Source of the DNA: Anoplopoma fimbria
Taxonomy: Eukaryota > Chordata > Actinopteri > Perciformes > Anoplopomatidae
Direction: 5' to 3'
Assembly: GCF_027596085.1 (NCBI RefSeq)
Contig: NC_072470.1
Location: 3,647,688-3,711,687 of the forward strand
DNA length: 64,000 nt
Positions 13,403-22,700 of the stretch are shown here, piece after piece; positions within the stretch are counted from its first letter, which is position 1, and each line of letters begins with the position of its first letter. Below the pieces are notes generated by a model. That model saw nothing but the letters and a program-made list of their open reading frames with translations, did no database searches and was not told where the DNA came from. Made by a program: the position numbers and the translations under genes.

Positions 13403-13701
13403 ATTTATTTCATCAGGTTTAGCAATTGGCATGCTGCCAGTGCCTCTTGGGCTACGTTAAATTATTGTTTCATGTATCTTCTATCTAGATACCGGTACAT
13501 AATAATACATGTACTATAAAACACATGTAGTGGAGAAGTAGCTGAAGGACTGTTTGATCAAACATGCAGTTAGTTTGTGTATCAGCTGTGCAGCGTCCTC
13601 AACGGGTCACACGCTTTTTTTCTAAGAGTTTTGCTTCCTGCCACATTAAACACTCACTCCGTCCTGTTCCTGATCCCACGGGACCAAATAATGACTAATG
13701 C

Positions 13702-13721
13702 AAAAAAAAAAAAAAAAAAAA
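13702..13721. repeat. A20 homopolymer
   Basis: Uninterrupted run of 20 A. No retroelement body was recognised immediately upstream. It causes the Lys- or Phe-run frames that cross it. Confidence 0.9.
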
Positions 13722-13844
13722 GGGGCTGCAGATTTGCTGAGAACAAGCACCTGAGAGAGAACAGCTGTCTTGTAAAAGGTCAGTCTCCCACTGTTCCTCG
13801 GCCTCTCTCTCCATTTCCGGCCTCTCGGCCATCCCCCCACCCTC

Positions 13845-13870
13845 TCCTTCCCACCCCCACCCCCACCCGT
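13845..13870. repeat. (CCCCA)n-like C-rich minisatellite
   Basis: About four C-runs separated by A, inside a pyrimidine-rich stretch (about 13795-13870). The minus strand has four G-runs with one-base spacers, a G-quadruplex-capable pattern. Confidence 0.7.
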
Positions 13871-14220
13871 TTGACTCCAAAGTCACGTATTTTGTCTTTT
13901 TTCTCACACACACTGCTCTCACTCCCTTTGCGCTGCACCTAGAGGATTCTTGGCAGAGCCTGACCACCTTGTAATCCCATGTATAAGAAAAAAGAAATGG
14001 AGTGGGTGGACAAACGTAGTGCAGTCTGGTTTATAAAACTTCCCTGTGAGTGGATATATATGGTCCTCTTGAGGTGTTTGTTTTCCCCGAGTGTAGTGTA
14101 GCTATCATCGCTATGCACATGTGGACCCCCCCAACACCCACACACAAACACACACTTTACACACAAGCACTTCTAAACATTGACAAACAGTCTCCAAAAG
14201 GCACAAAACAAACATAAATC

Positions 14221-14440
14221 GAATTGGTTACATTCGGGATGTTTTTTGGGGGAGAAATTTCTCATAACCCGCTCAACAAAAAGAGGCCGCTGCAATTTTT
14301 GCAGACAAACAAACAATGTTTGGAGCGATCACTTTCAATAAATGCCCTACTCACATATTTGAGCGCTAATATTTATCATGGAATCGGCGAGGCCGCCAGA
14401 CCGATTAAACAAATACCGAGCTCCCACGTCTCTTATACCA
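14221..14440. promoter_or_regulatory. candidate conserved noncoding element (conservation untested)
   Basis: Unique sequence with no simple repeats. It holds a TGCAA/TTGCA inverted pair at 14291-14303, a SOX-like AACAATG at 14312-14318 and an AGCGCTAATATTTATCATGG block around 14362-14381. Flanking sequence is plainer. Inference only. Confidence 0.28.
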
Positions 14441-14825
14441 ACACACATGCACAAACCAAAAGTAAACACACACTGTCATGTCACTGAGAGTGGCCTCACG
14501 CTGTAAGTATGCAGAGGTGTTGACATGCAACACTTCAAGCTGCAACTTTTTCACTTTTGCATGATACACAAACTATAAATATTCTGCAGTAACAGTCCCT
14601 TTAGGATGAAACCCCCGGTTTCCTTGAAGTGGTCCTTCCAATGTGACTGAGGACATTTTGGGGCGTTAACCATTTCCTGTGGGCGGATCATGTGGGCGTG
14701 GCCGGCAGGGAGTCTGTTATGATTATCAAGGTGATGCTCGCCGTGGCAACGACAGCGATGGAAGAGAAGGGGGGAGAAAAGAGAAGCTGTGTCCCAACGC
14801 CATGCTCGTTTATGTTATATTTACT

Positions 14826-15066
14826 GTCTGGATACCCAAAAGTATGTGGACACCTGAACATTAAACCCACATGTCATCTCCTCAGAAACAGATTCTTGGA
14901 ACCTGGCTGCAGGGATTTCTTTCATGCGTCAACAAAAGCACAAGTGAGGTCCAACACACATATCTGGCGTTCAAGTTCATCCCAAATGTGTTGGATGGGG
15001 TCAATGAACGTCAAGTTCAAGGGCCTCGTCATGGTGAAACAGGAATTTTGGCAACATGTTTTGACA
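14826..15066 (-). mobile_element. Tc1/mariner-type DNA transposon, 3' remnant with transposase C-terminal fragment
   Basis: Read on the minus strand, this matches the last part of a Tc1-like element of the kind abundant in fish. It ends in a degenerate inner terminal-repeat sequence containing GGTGTCCACATACTTTTGGG (14832-14851). Upstream of that, the frame at 14922-15032 reads FIDPIQHIWDELER, which corresponds to the conserved C-terminal PIEHLWDELER region of Tc1 transposases. In intact enzymes the glutamate of that motif is the third catalytic residue of the DD34E triad. Here it is Q, so the fragment would be inactive even apart from its truncation. Just upstream, sequence resembling the earlier FQHDNAP-coding region directly abuts the PDLNPIE-coding region, implying an internal deletion of roughly 100 bases. 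The 5' half and the other terminal repeat are absent. It is an old, non-autonomous relic. Confidence 0.8.
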
Positions 15067-15484
15067 AAATGAATTAGTCTAACTGTGACCTTCTGCAGCC
15101 ATTGATAATAAAACAAAGATGTATTACTTTCAATGTTATTTAGTGACACACCTACAAATCAAGCAGACTTTCTCCACATAAAGACATCTTTGATTCTCAG
15201 TATAATAAGTATTTATTATGGAATTGGACCACTTTTAAATCAGATCTCTAACATGTGTCATGTTGGTTGTAGCCTTTAATGCGTTAATGGACTTGAATGC
15301 AGCATCTTTGAGCCAGAAAGCTATTTTTGACTTTTTCCCCTTTGTTACTCATCCAGTGGGTGTTAGTGTGATGCAGAAGTCATGTGACCTGCAAGTTAGA
15401 CCACTAAACATGCCATTTAAACGGTCTCTGGATCTTCTTACTCACTTCCGTTCCCACAGAGTGAGTTTTCTCCATGTCAGTACC

Positions 15485-15488
<4 letters not shown>
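15067..15488. other. noncoding DNA, nothing recognised
   Basis: AT-rich sequence between the Tc1 relic and a TG array. The other end of the transposon is not visible here. Confidence 0.55.

Positions 15489-15548
<60 letters not shown>
15489..15548. repeat. (TG)30 microsatellite
   Basis: Pure dinucleotide array of 60 bases. Confidence 0.97.
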
Positions 15549-15550
<2 letters not shown>

Positions 15551-16980
15551 TGTAAGCTTATGGCCTGAATATCAAAAGCAGCCCCCCTGTGGCTGAGAGC
15601 AGGTCTCAGAGCTCTGACTTGATGAGGGACTCTGTAAGTCTCTCTGCCGTGGTGACTTCTTCCTCTCCTTCCTCGTCCTTATCATCTGCATGCAGAAACA
15701 GGGATGTGTGTGCGTGGATGTGGTCGCGAGGCGCCACGAGGGATGACCAGGGTTACGTCACGGTCAGCGCCACAATCTGCGTCACAGCTTTTTTAATTGT
15801 ATTTACAGAGACATTTCAGAGTAGTTAGGCCTTTTGTCTTGAGCTCTTAGAAGAAGGGAGGCAAAGACGGTGAAGTGAAATAAATCAGCATGTAGAATAA
15901 GGAGGTAATGATGGCGAGCAGGGCGACAGGTCTCGACGGGTGTTTCAACCAACTCGTCAAAACTGAGTCTGCGGCAGAGTGCCTGACAGCTCTGACAAGA
16001 GTTTGCGGAGGTCCGTCAGCGTTCTCTCTTTTGTGTGACAAGGGGAGGCGGGCGGGCGGGCGGGGGGATGTTCGGCAGCTCAAGACAGCCGAGGTCGCGG
16101 GAGCGGTTTCCAGTGGGTCGCTTTAACGCCCCCGGAGAAGATGAAAGGCATGTTTATCGTGGTTATGGAAGGTGAGACAGGTGAGAGGAGGAACGAGCTC
16201 TACATGTGACCCAACATGTTCTTCATCCTGTGAAGGACGTGAATCTTATTAGCTCCTGCGTGTGAAGAAGCAGGGTTCATGGGGAAACATGCTAAGCGGC
16301 TAACGGCAGCTGGAGCTGAGCTGATGCCGCCATATTTGATCCATTTATCAGCCCGTAAGCACATGATGGCTTCTTCCTCTGCCTCTGATGTGACATTATG
16401 AGCTCCAGAAAGGTAGCGGAGAGGAAGATACTGGATATTAAATAAAAAAAGAGCCACCTGTTGTCATAAAAGAGCAGTCAGGAAGACGATGAGCTCAGTT
16501 AGAGACACCATAAATGTCCTTGATGGGGTTAGAAAGGTATTTTCTTTTTCTTAATAGATCCATTTTAAAGTCCATTTTCAACACATCACATTATGATTTT
16601 GTTCAGTTTTGCAAATCATGCTGCAGTGCTTCAGAAAGTATATTTATATTCCAGACGTCCTTTTCTTTCCATTCAGTTCTGTACAGTGTGAACATCTCGA
16701 CGCAGACCATTGACTCTTGCTTGAGTTGTGTTGCATCACAGTGAACACACACAACCAAGTTACATTATCATTATATGGTAATAAAAATGAAAATTCAAAT
16801 CAGTCCTGCACTGAAACAATTCTTTTTTTGGCACCTTACATAGAGGAATATAAATGATATCATATAATGTAGGTACTAAAAGTCTGTTTAACAAAAGAAG
16901 ACAAACCTCTTCCACCTGTTTAACTTTGTTCAACACAAAGCAACCTGAATATGATCATCTAAATGAACCTAAATAATGAT
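15549..16980. other. noncoding DNA with one G-rich motif
   Basis: No gene or known repeat recognised. The part at about 15900-16140 is GC-rich and contains the (GGGC)n motif listed separately. 16500-16980 is AT-rich and plain. Confidence 0.5.
16042..16067 (+). other. G-quadruplex-capable (GGGC)n motif
   Basis: G-runs at 16042-16045, 16050-16052, 16054-16056, 16058-16060 and 16062-16067. The last four are separated by single C residues. The pattern fits the standard four-run G-quadruplex rule on the plus strand. Whether it folds in vivo is unknown. Confidence 0.6.
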
Positions 16981-17650
16981 ATTACCACACAGTAATGTAA
17001 CAATTGCCTTTTATTCCCTGTAATAGTTTACCCAAATCAAGCAAGGTATTAGTCTGCATATTGATTTTAAACTGTAGAGAGATGAATGCAAACCATGGCT
17101 GTCTGTACCAGAAAATATCAAATATACATGCATTAAAATAGAATGCAATGGCTTGTTGAACCTTGTGAGACACACAGGTATGTTCCTATAACAACCAGAT
17201 ATTAGCCTGTGACTCATCCATCATGCACACCATTCTGCTCAGAGCTCTTTGTTTTCTATATTTTGCCTCATTGCTTGGTGGAACATTTGTTTCTCTGCAG
17301 ACTTCACATCTGCTATTGTCTCCCTGCAGCCTTTTAACCCGGCCTCACAGACCCATTCTCCAAACCAATTGTCAGTAATAGGAGTTCAGCAGATTCAAGC
17401 ATGAATATGCATATTAATCTCTCACCCCAGCACAGTGCTAGAACAGTCCACCAAAAAAAGTTTTCATCCAATTATACTTCTAAATCAGCAATAATTACAA
17501 CCCTATACATCATCTGCATATTTCAATTAATATTCAAATCTTGTATAGGGTTTTGCATGCAAATGTAAATATATTCAGGATTAGGTATATTACAATTAAA
17601 TCTATCCAGCCCTACCTTGCTCCTCCTTAATAAGCTGTGTTCCCTGGTAA
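16981..17650. promoter_or_regulatory. strong candidate conserved noncoding element with POU-type palindromes
   Basis: About 670 bp of AT-rich, non-repetitive sequence dense in homeodomain and POU words, the pattern typical of deeply conserved vertebrate enhancers. Perfect 12-bp palindromes AATATGCATATT (17404-17415) and TTTGCATGCAAA (17552-17563) are visible. The second overlaps a perfect octamer ATGCAAAT at 17557-17564. An 11-bp inverted repeat AACCCTATACA/TGTATAGGGTT (17499-17509 and 17542-17552) brackets a segment with CAATTAATATTCAAAT. No open frame of note occurs. Conservation itself is not tested here, and the target gene is unknown. Confidence 0.45.
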
Positions 17651-17689
17651 TGTTCCTGAACTTATTATAATGCAATATGCTCAAGCATA

Positions 17690-18345
17690 AGAATCACACA
17701 TCCTTAATATTATTTCTCGCAATTAACATGGAGCCGAAAAAATACAGAGGGCCTCCTTCGTTAATTTGCACTCACATATAATGCAAAACAGAAGGGGAGT
17801 AAACAGGTCTCTGTCTGACTTCCACACACGCGCACAAATCAGTCAAGTGTTGCAAATCTAATTTAAATATATGAATGTTTTGCTTTTGTCCATTTCCCTC
17901 AACTTGTCTCGGCCGCATCACGTTCTCCGTCGAATAGGAAATGATGCTGCTTAGTATTGTTGCCCAGCAGTCGGAGGGATTGCATAAAGGCGCTGTAAGA
18001 CATTTGTCAATACTTTGTGCACTCGCTATCCGTCCAATTTATATGTTCTATACCCTCAAAGCTCAGGAGACTTCAATTAGACAAGTACCTGTATCCGCTG
18101 CTCTGGTCTACGGCTCCCAGAAGCCCTTGTGCTCTCATATTGAATCATGGAGAGACAGTTAATATTCCAGGGGAAGGGAGGATCTATAAAGTCGCCACCA
18201 TAAACCAGAGTGCGGCCTTTTGTAACATCCAAATAATGGCAGTAAATAAAGAGCTTACACCTGTACGGAGGAGCCCAGGTCCGCTGATAGGATGAACTCT
18301 GCCGGGCTGCAGACAGCCGTAAACGCCCGGAGTAAAGAACAGTGA
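17690..18345. promoter_or_regulatory. candidate conserved noncoding element (conservation untested)
   Basis: It continues the previous block after a short gap. The sequence is unique, has moderate GC and no simple repeats, with AATTAACATGG near 17722, a CATAAAGG-type word near 17983 and TAAT cores. Frames of 73-92 codons on both strands overlap and look like chance. It could be part of one long enhancer cluster with 16981-17650. Confidence 0.35.
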
Positions 18346-18501
18346 GCACTGTTAATGGATAGGTTTATTTTAAAGCATGCCATCTGCCATCAATCACACA
18401 GAAGTATCGGGCAGTGCAGGAGCAAGTTAGCTTAAAAGTCCTCTCTCTGTTCTTCTTCTGCTCTTCCTGCTGCGCCAGGAGCCCGATAAAGATTGCTAGG
18501 A

Positions 18502-18538
18502 GGTGGGGTGGGGGGGTGGTGGGGGGGGGATGTCGGGG
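18502..18538 (+). repeat. G-rich low-complexity tract, quadruplex-capable
   Basis: Runs of four to nine G are separated by T or GT (18505-18508, 18510-18516, 18521-18529, 18535-18538). Fits a G-quadruplex pattern on the plus strand. Confidence 0.6.
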
Positions 18539-19419
18539 AGAGCAGTGGATCCCTGGGAGAATAAAGCATCAAACCCACTCAGCAGCACCACTAACAATAA
18601 TAAAAATGCCTCGGCTTAAAGGTGACATTCCCAATTTACGATTATTTGTGTCTATAAAGTGTATTCCTCGCCTCCTGACTCATTCGCACCCCTCCCTTAC
18701 AAGAACAATGCATTACTGAGGGGGGGTGCAGACGGTAAATGGAAATTCTATCCATTTTACTAAACCGACAGGCCCCACTATACCTGAGACTTTCAATTTT
18801 GCCGGCGTGACCTCCAAGGAGACATTTCTGTCTCCTCTCTGTCTACCTTCGCCTCATTCAATTCCCTGTTTGCTCCGACCGGCCCCTCCGAGCACCCGGG
18901 GGCCCGCAAAGCCGTTATGGATGAGCTCCGAGGCAATTCTGGAATAGAGAGAGAGGAGAGAGGAGCGTATATCTCCGCTGCCCTCCAAGAGATTTACTTC
19001 AGCGTGTAAGATGGATGAAATCAGCCTCTGTATCTCTTTTAGTGATTGTTTTTCCTTCCGTTCTTGCTGCCTTTTTTTTGGTGTAAAAGGAGGATGTTCA
19101 ATAGGATGGGAAATGTGATGGATTAGGAAGGCCGAGATCGGAGCAAAAAGCAACGGCGTAAAGGTGGAGATGTGGTGTTAACCTGAGTAATGCTGTGATC
19201 CAGGCCAGCTGAGAGAATTAGACGGACTCCATCTGTCTCCTGGGTCAGAGGTGCAGAGAAATACTGACAAATGAAAGGAAGTTACAGTTATGATCTGTGT
19301 TTGAAGTAGAGCTGGACATTTAATCTGAGCAGTAGGTCAGTCGTCTTTGATTCATCTTTATTTCTTTGGCCTTTATTGTACATTAAACCTCAAATATCAT
19401 CGTTCCTCTCGACCACTTG
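18539..19419. other. noncoding DNA, nothing firmly recognised
   Basis: Mixed composition, with short C-rich and G-rich patches. The part at about 18600-18960 has low repeat content and could belong to the surrounding candidate enhancer cluster, but shows no distinctive motif arrangement. Confidence 0.45.
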
Positions 19420-19610
19420 CAGAAGAAGTGCTAATATCTTGCATAAAAGTAGCAATACTACCATTTCAAAGTACTCCACTGCAAGTAGAAGATCAAAATC
19501 AAGTAGTTGTCCCTTGTTAGAGTACAGCTGTCCCCAGATGAAATATAATTAAAGTACTGCATGTACCACATTGTACTTAAGCACAGAACTGAGTACATGC
19601 ACTTTTCATA
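19420..19610 (-). repeat. dispersed 'AAGTAC' repeat, fragment
   Basis: It contains spaced AGAAGTGCTAATATCTT, AAAAGTAGCAATAC, AAGTACTCCACTGCAAGTA and AAAGTACTGCATGTA words. These match, in reverse orientation, the end of a widespread teleost repeat whose plus-strand version begins GGTGGAAAGTAACTNAGTAC. Larger pieces of the family occur at 45467-46050 and 62290-63110. It sits as an island between CNE-like blocks. Ends are approximate. Confidence 0.6.
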
Positions 19611-19779
19611 ATTGCCAGCTAACGAACAGTACCGCCTCGAAAGAACAGAATTAGAAGATATTTAAGATCACGTGATCAAAAAGTATTGGCATCATTTTGC
19701 TCAAACCCATTTGAGTAGTATTCCAGTATCAAGCAGCGCAGAGAAAAAAAAGAAGCCATTATTGGTGAAAAGGCCAGTT

Positions 19780-20060
19780 GTGGCTGCCTTCAGTGACATG
19801 TTTAATTGATAAAAAGCTATTAAGGCCTAGCACGCTGTCCATCATTCAATTTGTCATGGAAATCAACAGGAGCTCAAATGGATCAAATTCAATGTTCTGC
19901 CAATAATGCAGCCTGGCAAAGTGACAAAAACAACGTCCAGAGAGAGCGGACGGAGAGCCCACCGGCAGCTCAACTTTGTATCTGCACACAGATCAGCTGG
20001 AGGAGAGAATGGCCCGGACAGGAAGCAGACATTACTTTAGCTTCGCTCTCCATCGCGGGG
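19780..20060. promoter_or_regulatory. strong candidate conserved noncoding element
   Basis: Unique sequence with TAATTGAT at 19803-19810, then AAAAGCTATTAAGGCC and a CATTCAATTTGTCATGG stretch, a texture typical of homeodomain-responsive vertebrate CNEs. No frame or simple repeat. Its boundaries are estimated from where repeat-derived sequence stops on the left and plainer sequence begins on the right. Confidence 0.4.
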
Positions 20061-20109
20061 AGGTGATGGCACATAAAGTATTCCTGTGAAGGATGACGGG
20101 AGAGAGGAA

Positions 20110-20490
20110 GCAGCCAAGTTTCTATTGAGTTATGGACATTTTCTGCAAAGAGCCTTCAAGAGCGGCACTCCTCAAAGTGACTGAGCTCACACTTTGCATG
20201 GACAATATAAATGGAATTGTCGACGTTAGTGTTTCCTCATTCATTTTTTCTTTTTTTTTCATCCTGTTAAATCTCTTATTCTTCTTTATGCCTCTGAGGC
20301 GTATGAGGAATGAAAAAAAAAGCACATGTAGAGTATCGGATGTCTGCTGTGCGGCGAAGTATAAGGTATAAATGAAATTGTATGAAGCTTATTTAAGCGT
20401 CTGTCATGATTGGAGCGCTGGGATCATAAGTGCATTTCAGTGACAAGCGTGACATGATGTAGCAGATGAATTATTAAAGAAAGTCACATC
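20110..20490. promoter_or_regulatory. candidate conserved noncoding element (conservation untested)
   Basis: Two motif-dense parts flank a T-rich, A-rich middle (about 20235-20320). The left has ACTTTGCATGG with TATAAATGGAATTG. The right has TGAAATTGTATG, a PBX-like TGATTG at 20407-20412, AGCGCTGGGATCATAA and GATGAATTATTAAAG. Open frames over the middle come from the T/A runs. Confidence 0.33.
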
Positions 20491-21479
20491 ACATCAGAGG
20501 ATTAGAAATAGTAATTGTTTGGCAGTTTGTACCCAAACTTTGCTCCGTCCTTTGCAAACGGAGGGATGTTGTATGTGATGGACAATGTTTGGAGATAAAC
20601 GGGATGTTGATTTGGACCCTGTGAGTCGCTAACCGCTGCATCGCTGATGGTGCTATCACCGTGGCTAATTGTATGTCTAAACCCTCTTTGGGATGAGCGG
20701 CGCGTCGGGAATAGAGCGGCTCCGGGTTTGACAGTGATGGTTCATGGGATGACAAACAAACGCCACAGAGGATCAATGTGAAGAGGTCCGTCTACAAAAC
20801 ACCAGAGAGACGGGGAAACGACAAAACTGATCTTCCGTGACAAGTGCCCATGTCTTCTCAGAGAATTCAGCAGGGGTGCTTCTGTGTTTGGGGGATATTG
20901 TTTGCACTTCACGGGGATGATAAGAAGAGTTTTTGCTCTAAAATTAAACCAGAAAAGTGTCTAAGACTAACTTCTGACAAGATGTTCTTTTGCACTAAAG
21001 TTGGGTCCTTGATAAAACTTTATTGCTTTGCAAAATGAATGCACACAGTGGGTTGGAATCTGAAGCTACTTCTGTAAATGAGTTAAAGCAACTTGTGCTG
21101 TTAGAATAGACAATAGAAAATCAATAAATACACATTCAAGCATGCAGCTTCTAGACAACACTGTCTTAACGAGTAAAATCATAAAAAGGAGAACAAATTG
21201 ATACATATTTTGTGAGATCAAAGTAAAATTTAAACAAAAACATGTTGGTGCATATATTTAAATAGAAGAAAAGTGGACAAGAGCAATAATGCATCCTATC
21301 AACATATCATGCATTCATTTCTCATGTGCAGGAACATTTATGGATTTAAATATAAGTGTAAAAAGCTTGCATTTGGACATTCAGATTTTCAGATAGAAAA
21401 AAGCACCAACCTAAAGTGCTAAAAATAAAATAAATGCAAAACATTTGATATCAGTTTTATTTAACATAAACTCTCTCCG
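20491..21479. other. noncoding DNA, AT-rich towards the right
   Basis: No gene or repeat family recognised. From about 21000 the AT content rises. The sequence remains free of simple repeats, so part of it may belong to the following candidate element. Confidence 0.45.
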
Positions 21480-22440
21480 AGGCCCAGACAATCTGCACAA
21501 ACCTGTTGGATGTGTTTGGAAGTCTTACAAACAGATTGTTTCCCCCAAATACAATTAAACAAAGACTAATCACCGGACAAATGAGTGACTGAACCACCAA
21601 GTCCAATTACTGGAAGAAAAAATGGCTGCTTTGTGCCATTCACTGATTACATCAATAAGATTCTCCTCGGTAGGGGCATCATTACATCAGTTTGTGAAGT
21701 AATTTTACTCATTTATATGGATTTCATAATGTAATATTCCCAGCAAAGTAAACATTTAGATATGTGGGGGAGAAAAAAACAAATGCATGCATATGAAAGT
21801 AAAGAAAATATGAAGTTTCTCACAAAACCAAATTGGCAATCACCATCCTTCTACCCCATGGTCATAATGAAATTGCGTTAGCAGTGGTTGAAATAAATGA
21901 CATAATTCTATGTACACACAATTAAAGGAGAAAGCTACAATCACACATGCAGCTCAGAGTTAGTTTATGATAGCACAAAGCAAAACCAAACCTATAAATA
22001 ATGAATATGTCCATAATTATTCTCTCCCAGATTTGCATAATTATTGTTTTTTTTCTTCTTTTTCTTGGAAGCATCTGTTAACATTGCAATCGTTTCTTTG
22101 TTTCAGAGAGCACCGCCATACCTTCCTGCACTAGTACACACATGAATGGGAATAAAATGTCATTATAAGGAAATGCTCTTCATTTATAATTAATATGGTG
22201 GTCACAGTGACACAATGATATTGCTGCAAATGCACCACAATTGCTCTAAATGAGTATTCCTGTTGCGTTGGTGAAGCTCAGCAGCGGATACCAGACTTTG
22301 TATATTATTTTGCCCGGATAATTTCATTCATCACTTTTATATGAAAAATAAAGAAGGCTTTAAGCAAGGTGTGCCGCTAAAGCAACCTGGAACATCACAG
22401 TTTTTACTCCTCACTTTAATGTGAGACAAAATTATGAAAA
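21480..22440. promoter_or_regulatory. strong candidate conserved noncoding block with adjacent OCT and SOX words
   Basis: Almost 1 kb of AT-rich, non-repetitive DNA with no frame of interest. Visible words include ATGCATGCAT near 21784, CAATTAAAGGAG near 21920, a perfect octamer ATTTGCAT at 22031-22038 followed four bases later by a SOX-like ATTGTT at 22043-22048, and TTATAATTAATATGG near 22184. A segment at 22280-22311 resembles 47970-48000 elsewhere in the window. Composition and motif density suggest one or several adjacent enhancers. No alignment to other species was possible. Confidence 0.42.
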
Positions 22441-22559
22441 ATGTTCCCTTTTCACTCACTTAATGACATAATTATGTGTTATTACACAGTATGGGAACAA
22501 GAAAAGGGCTCAAGTTAAGCTTTTGTGTCTGTTTTTTAAAAGACATGTTGTATTTGAGA

Positions 22560-22700
22560 AGCTGAAACCATTTGTAGACACCAGGGAGACCATGCTTTGT
22601 TAGGTTTAGGGAACAAAACCCCTTAGTCCCAATACCTTTTCGCTGTTCAAACTGGGTCACTAGCTCTGACGTTGCATTTATAGTCACAAGGATGCATTTT
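22560..22700 (-). repeat. possible diverged copy of the percomorph dispersed repeat (weak)
   Basis: Read on the minus strand it contains GGTATTGGGACTAAGGGG followed by TTTTGTTCCCTAAACCTAAC. The second word is close to TTTTGTTGCCTAAATCTAAC of copy A at about 9766-9785. The rest is not alignable by eye. It could be a different member of the family or coincidence. Confidence 0.3.

Noticed and set aside
13577..13967. Frames of 64-121 codons with Lys or Phe runs and Pro-rich tails
   Set aside because: They cross the A20 run and the C-rich tract; composition explains them.
14692..15077. Plus-strand frames of 126 and 68 codons
   Set aside because: They are antisense to the Tc1 transposase relic.
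15728..15745. CTCF-like word (GCGCCACGAGGG)
   Set aside because: Only a partial match to the CTCF core; one short word is not enough to call an insulator.
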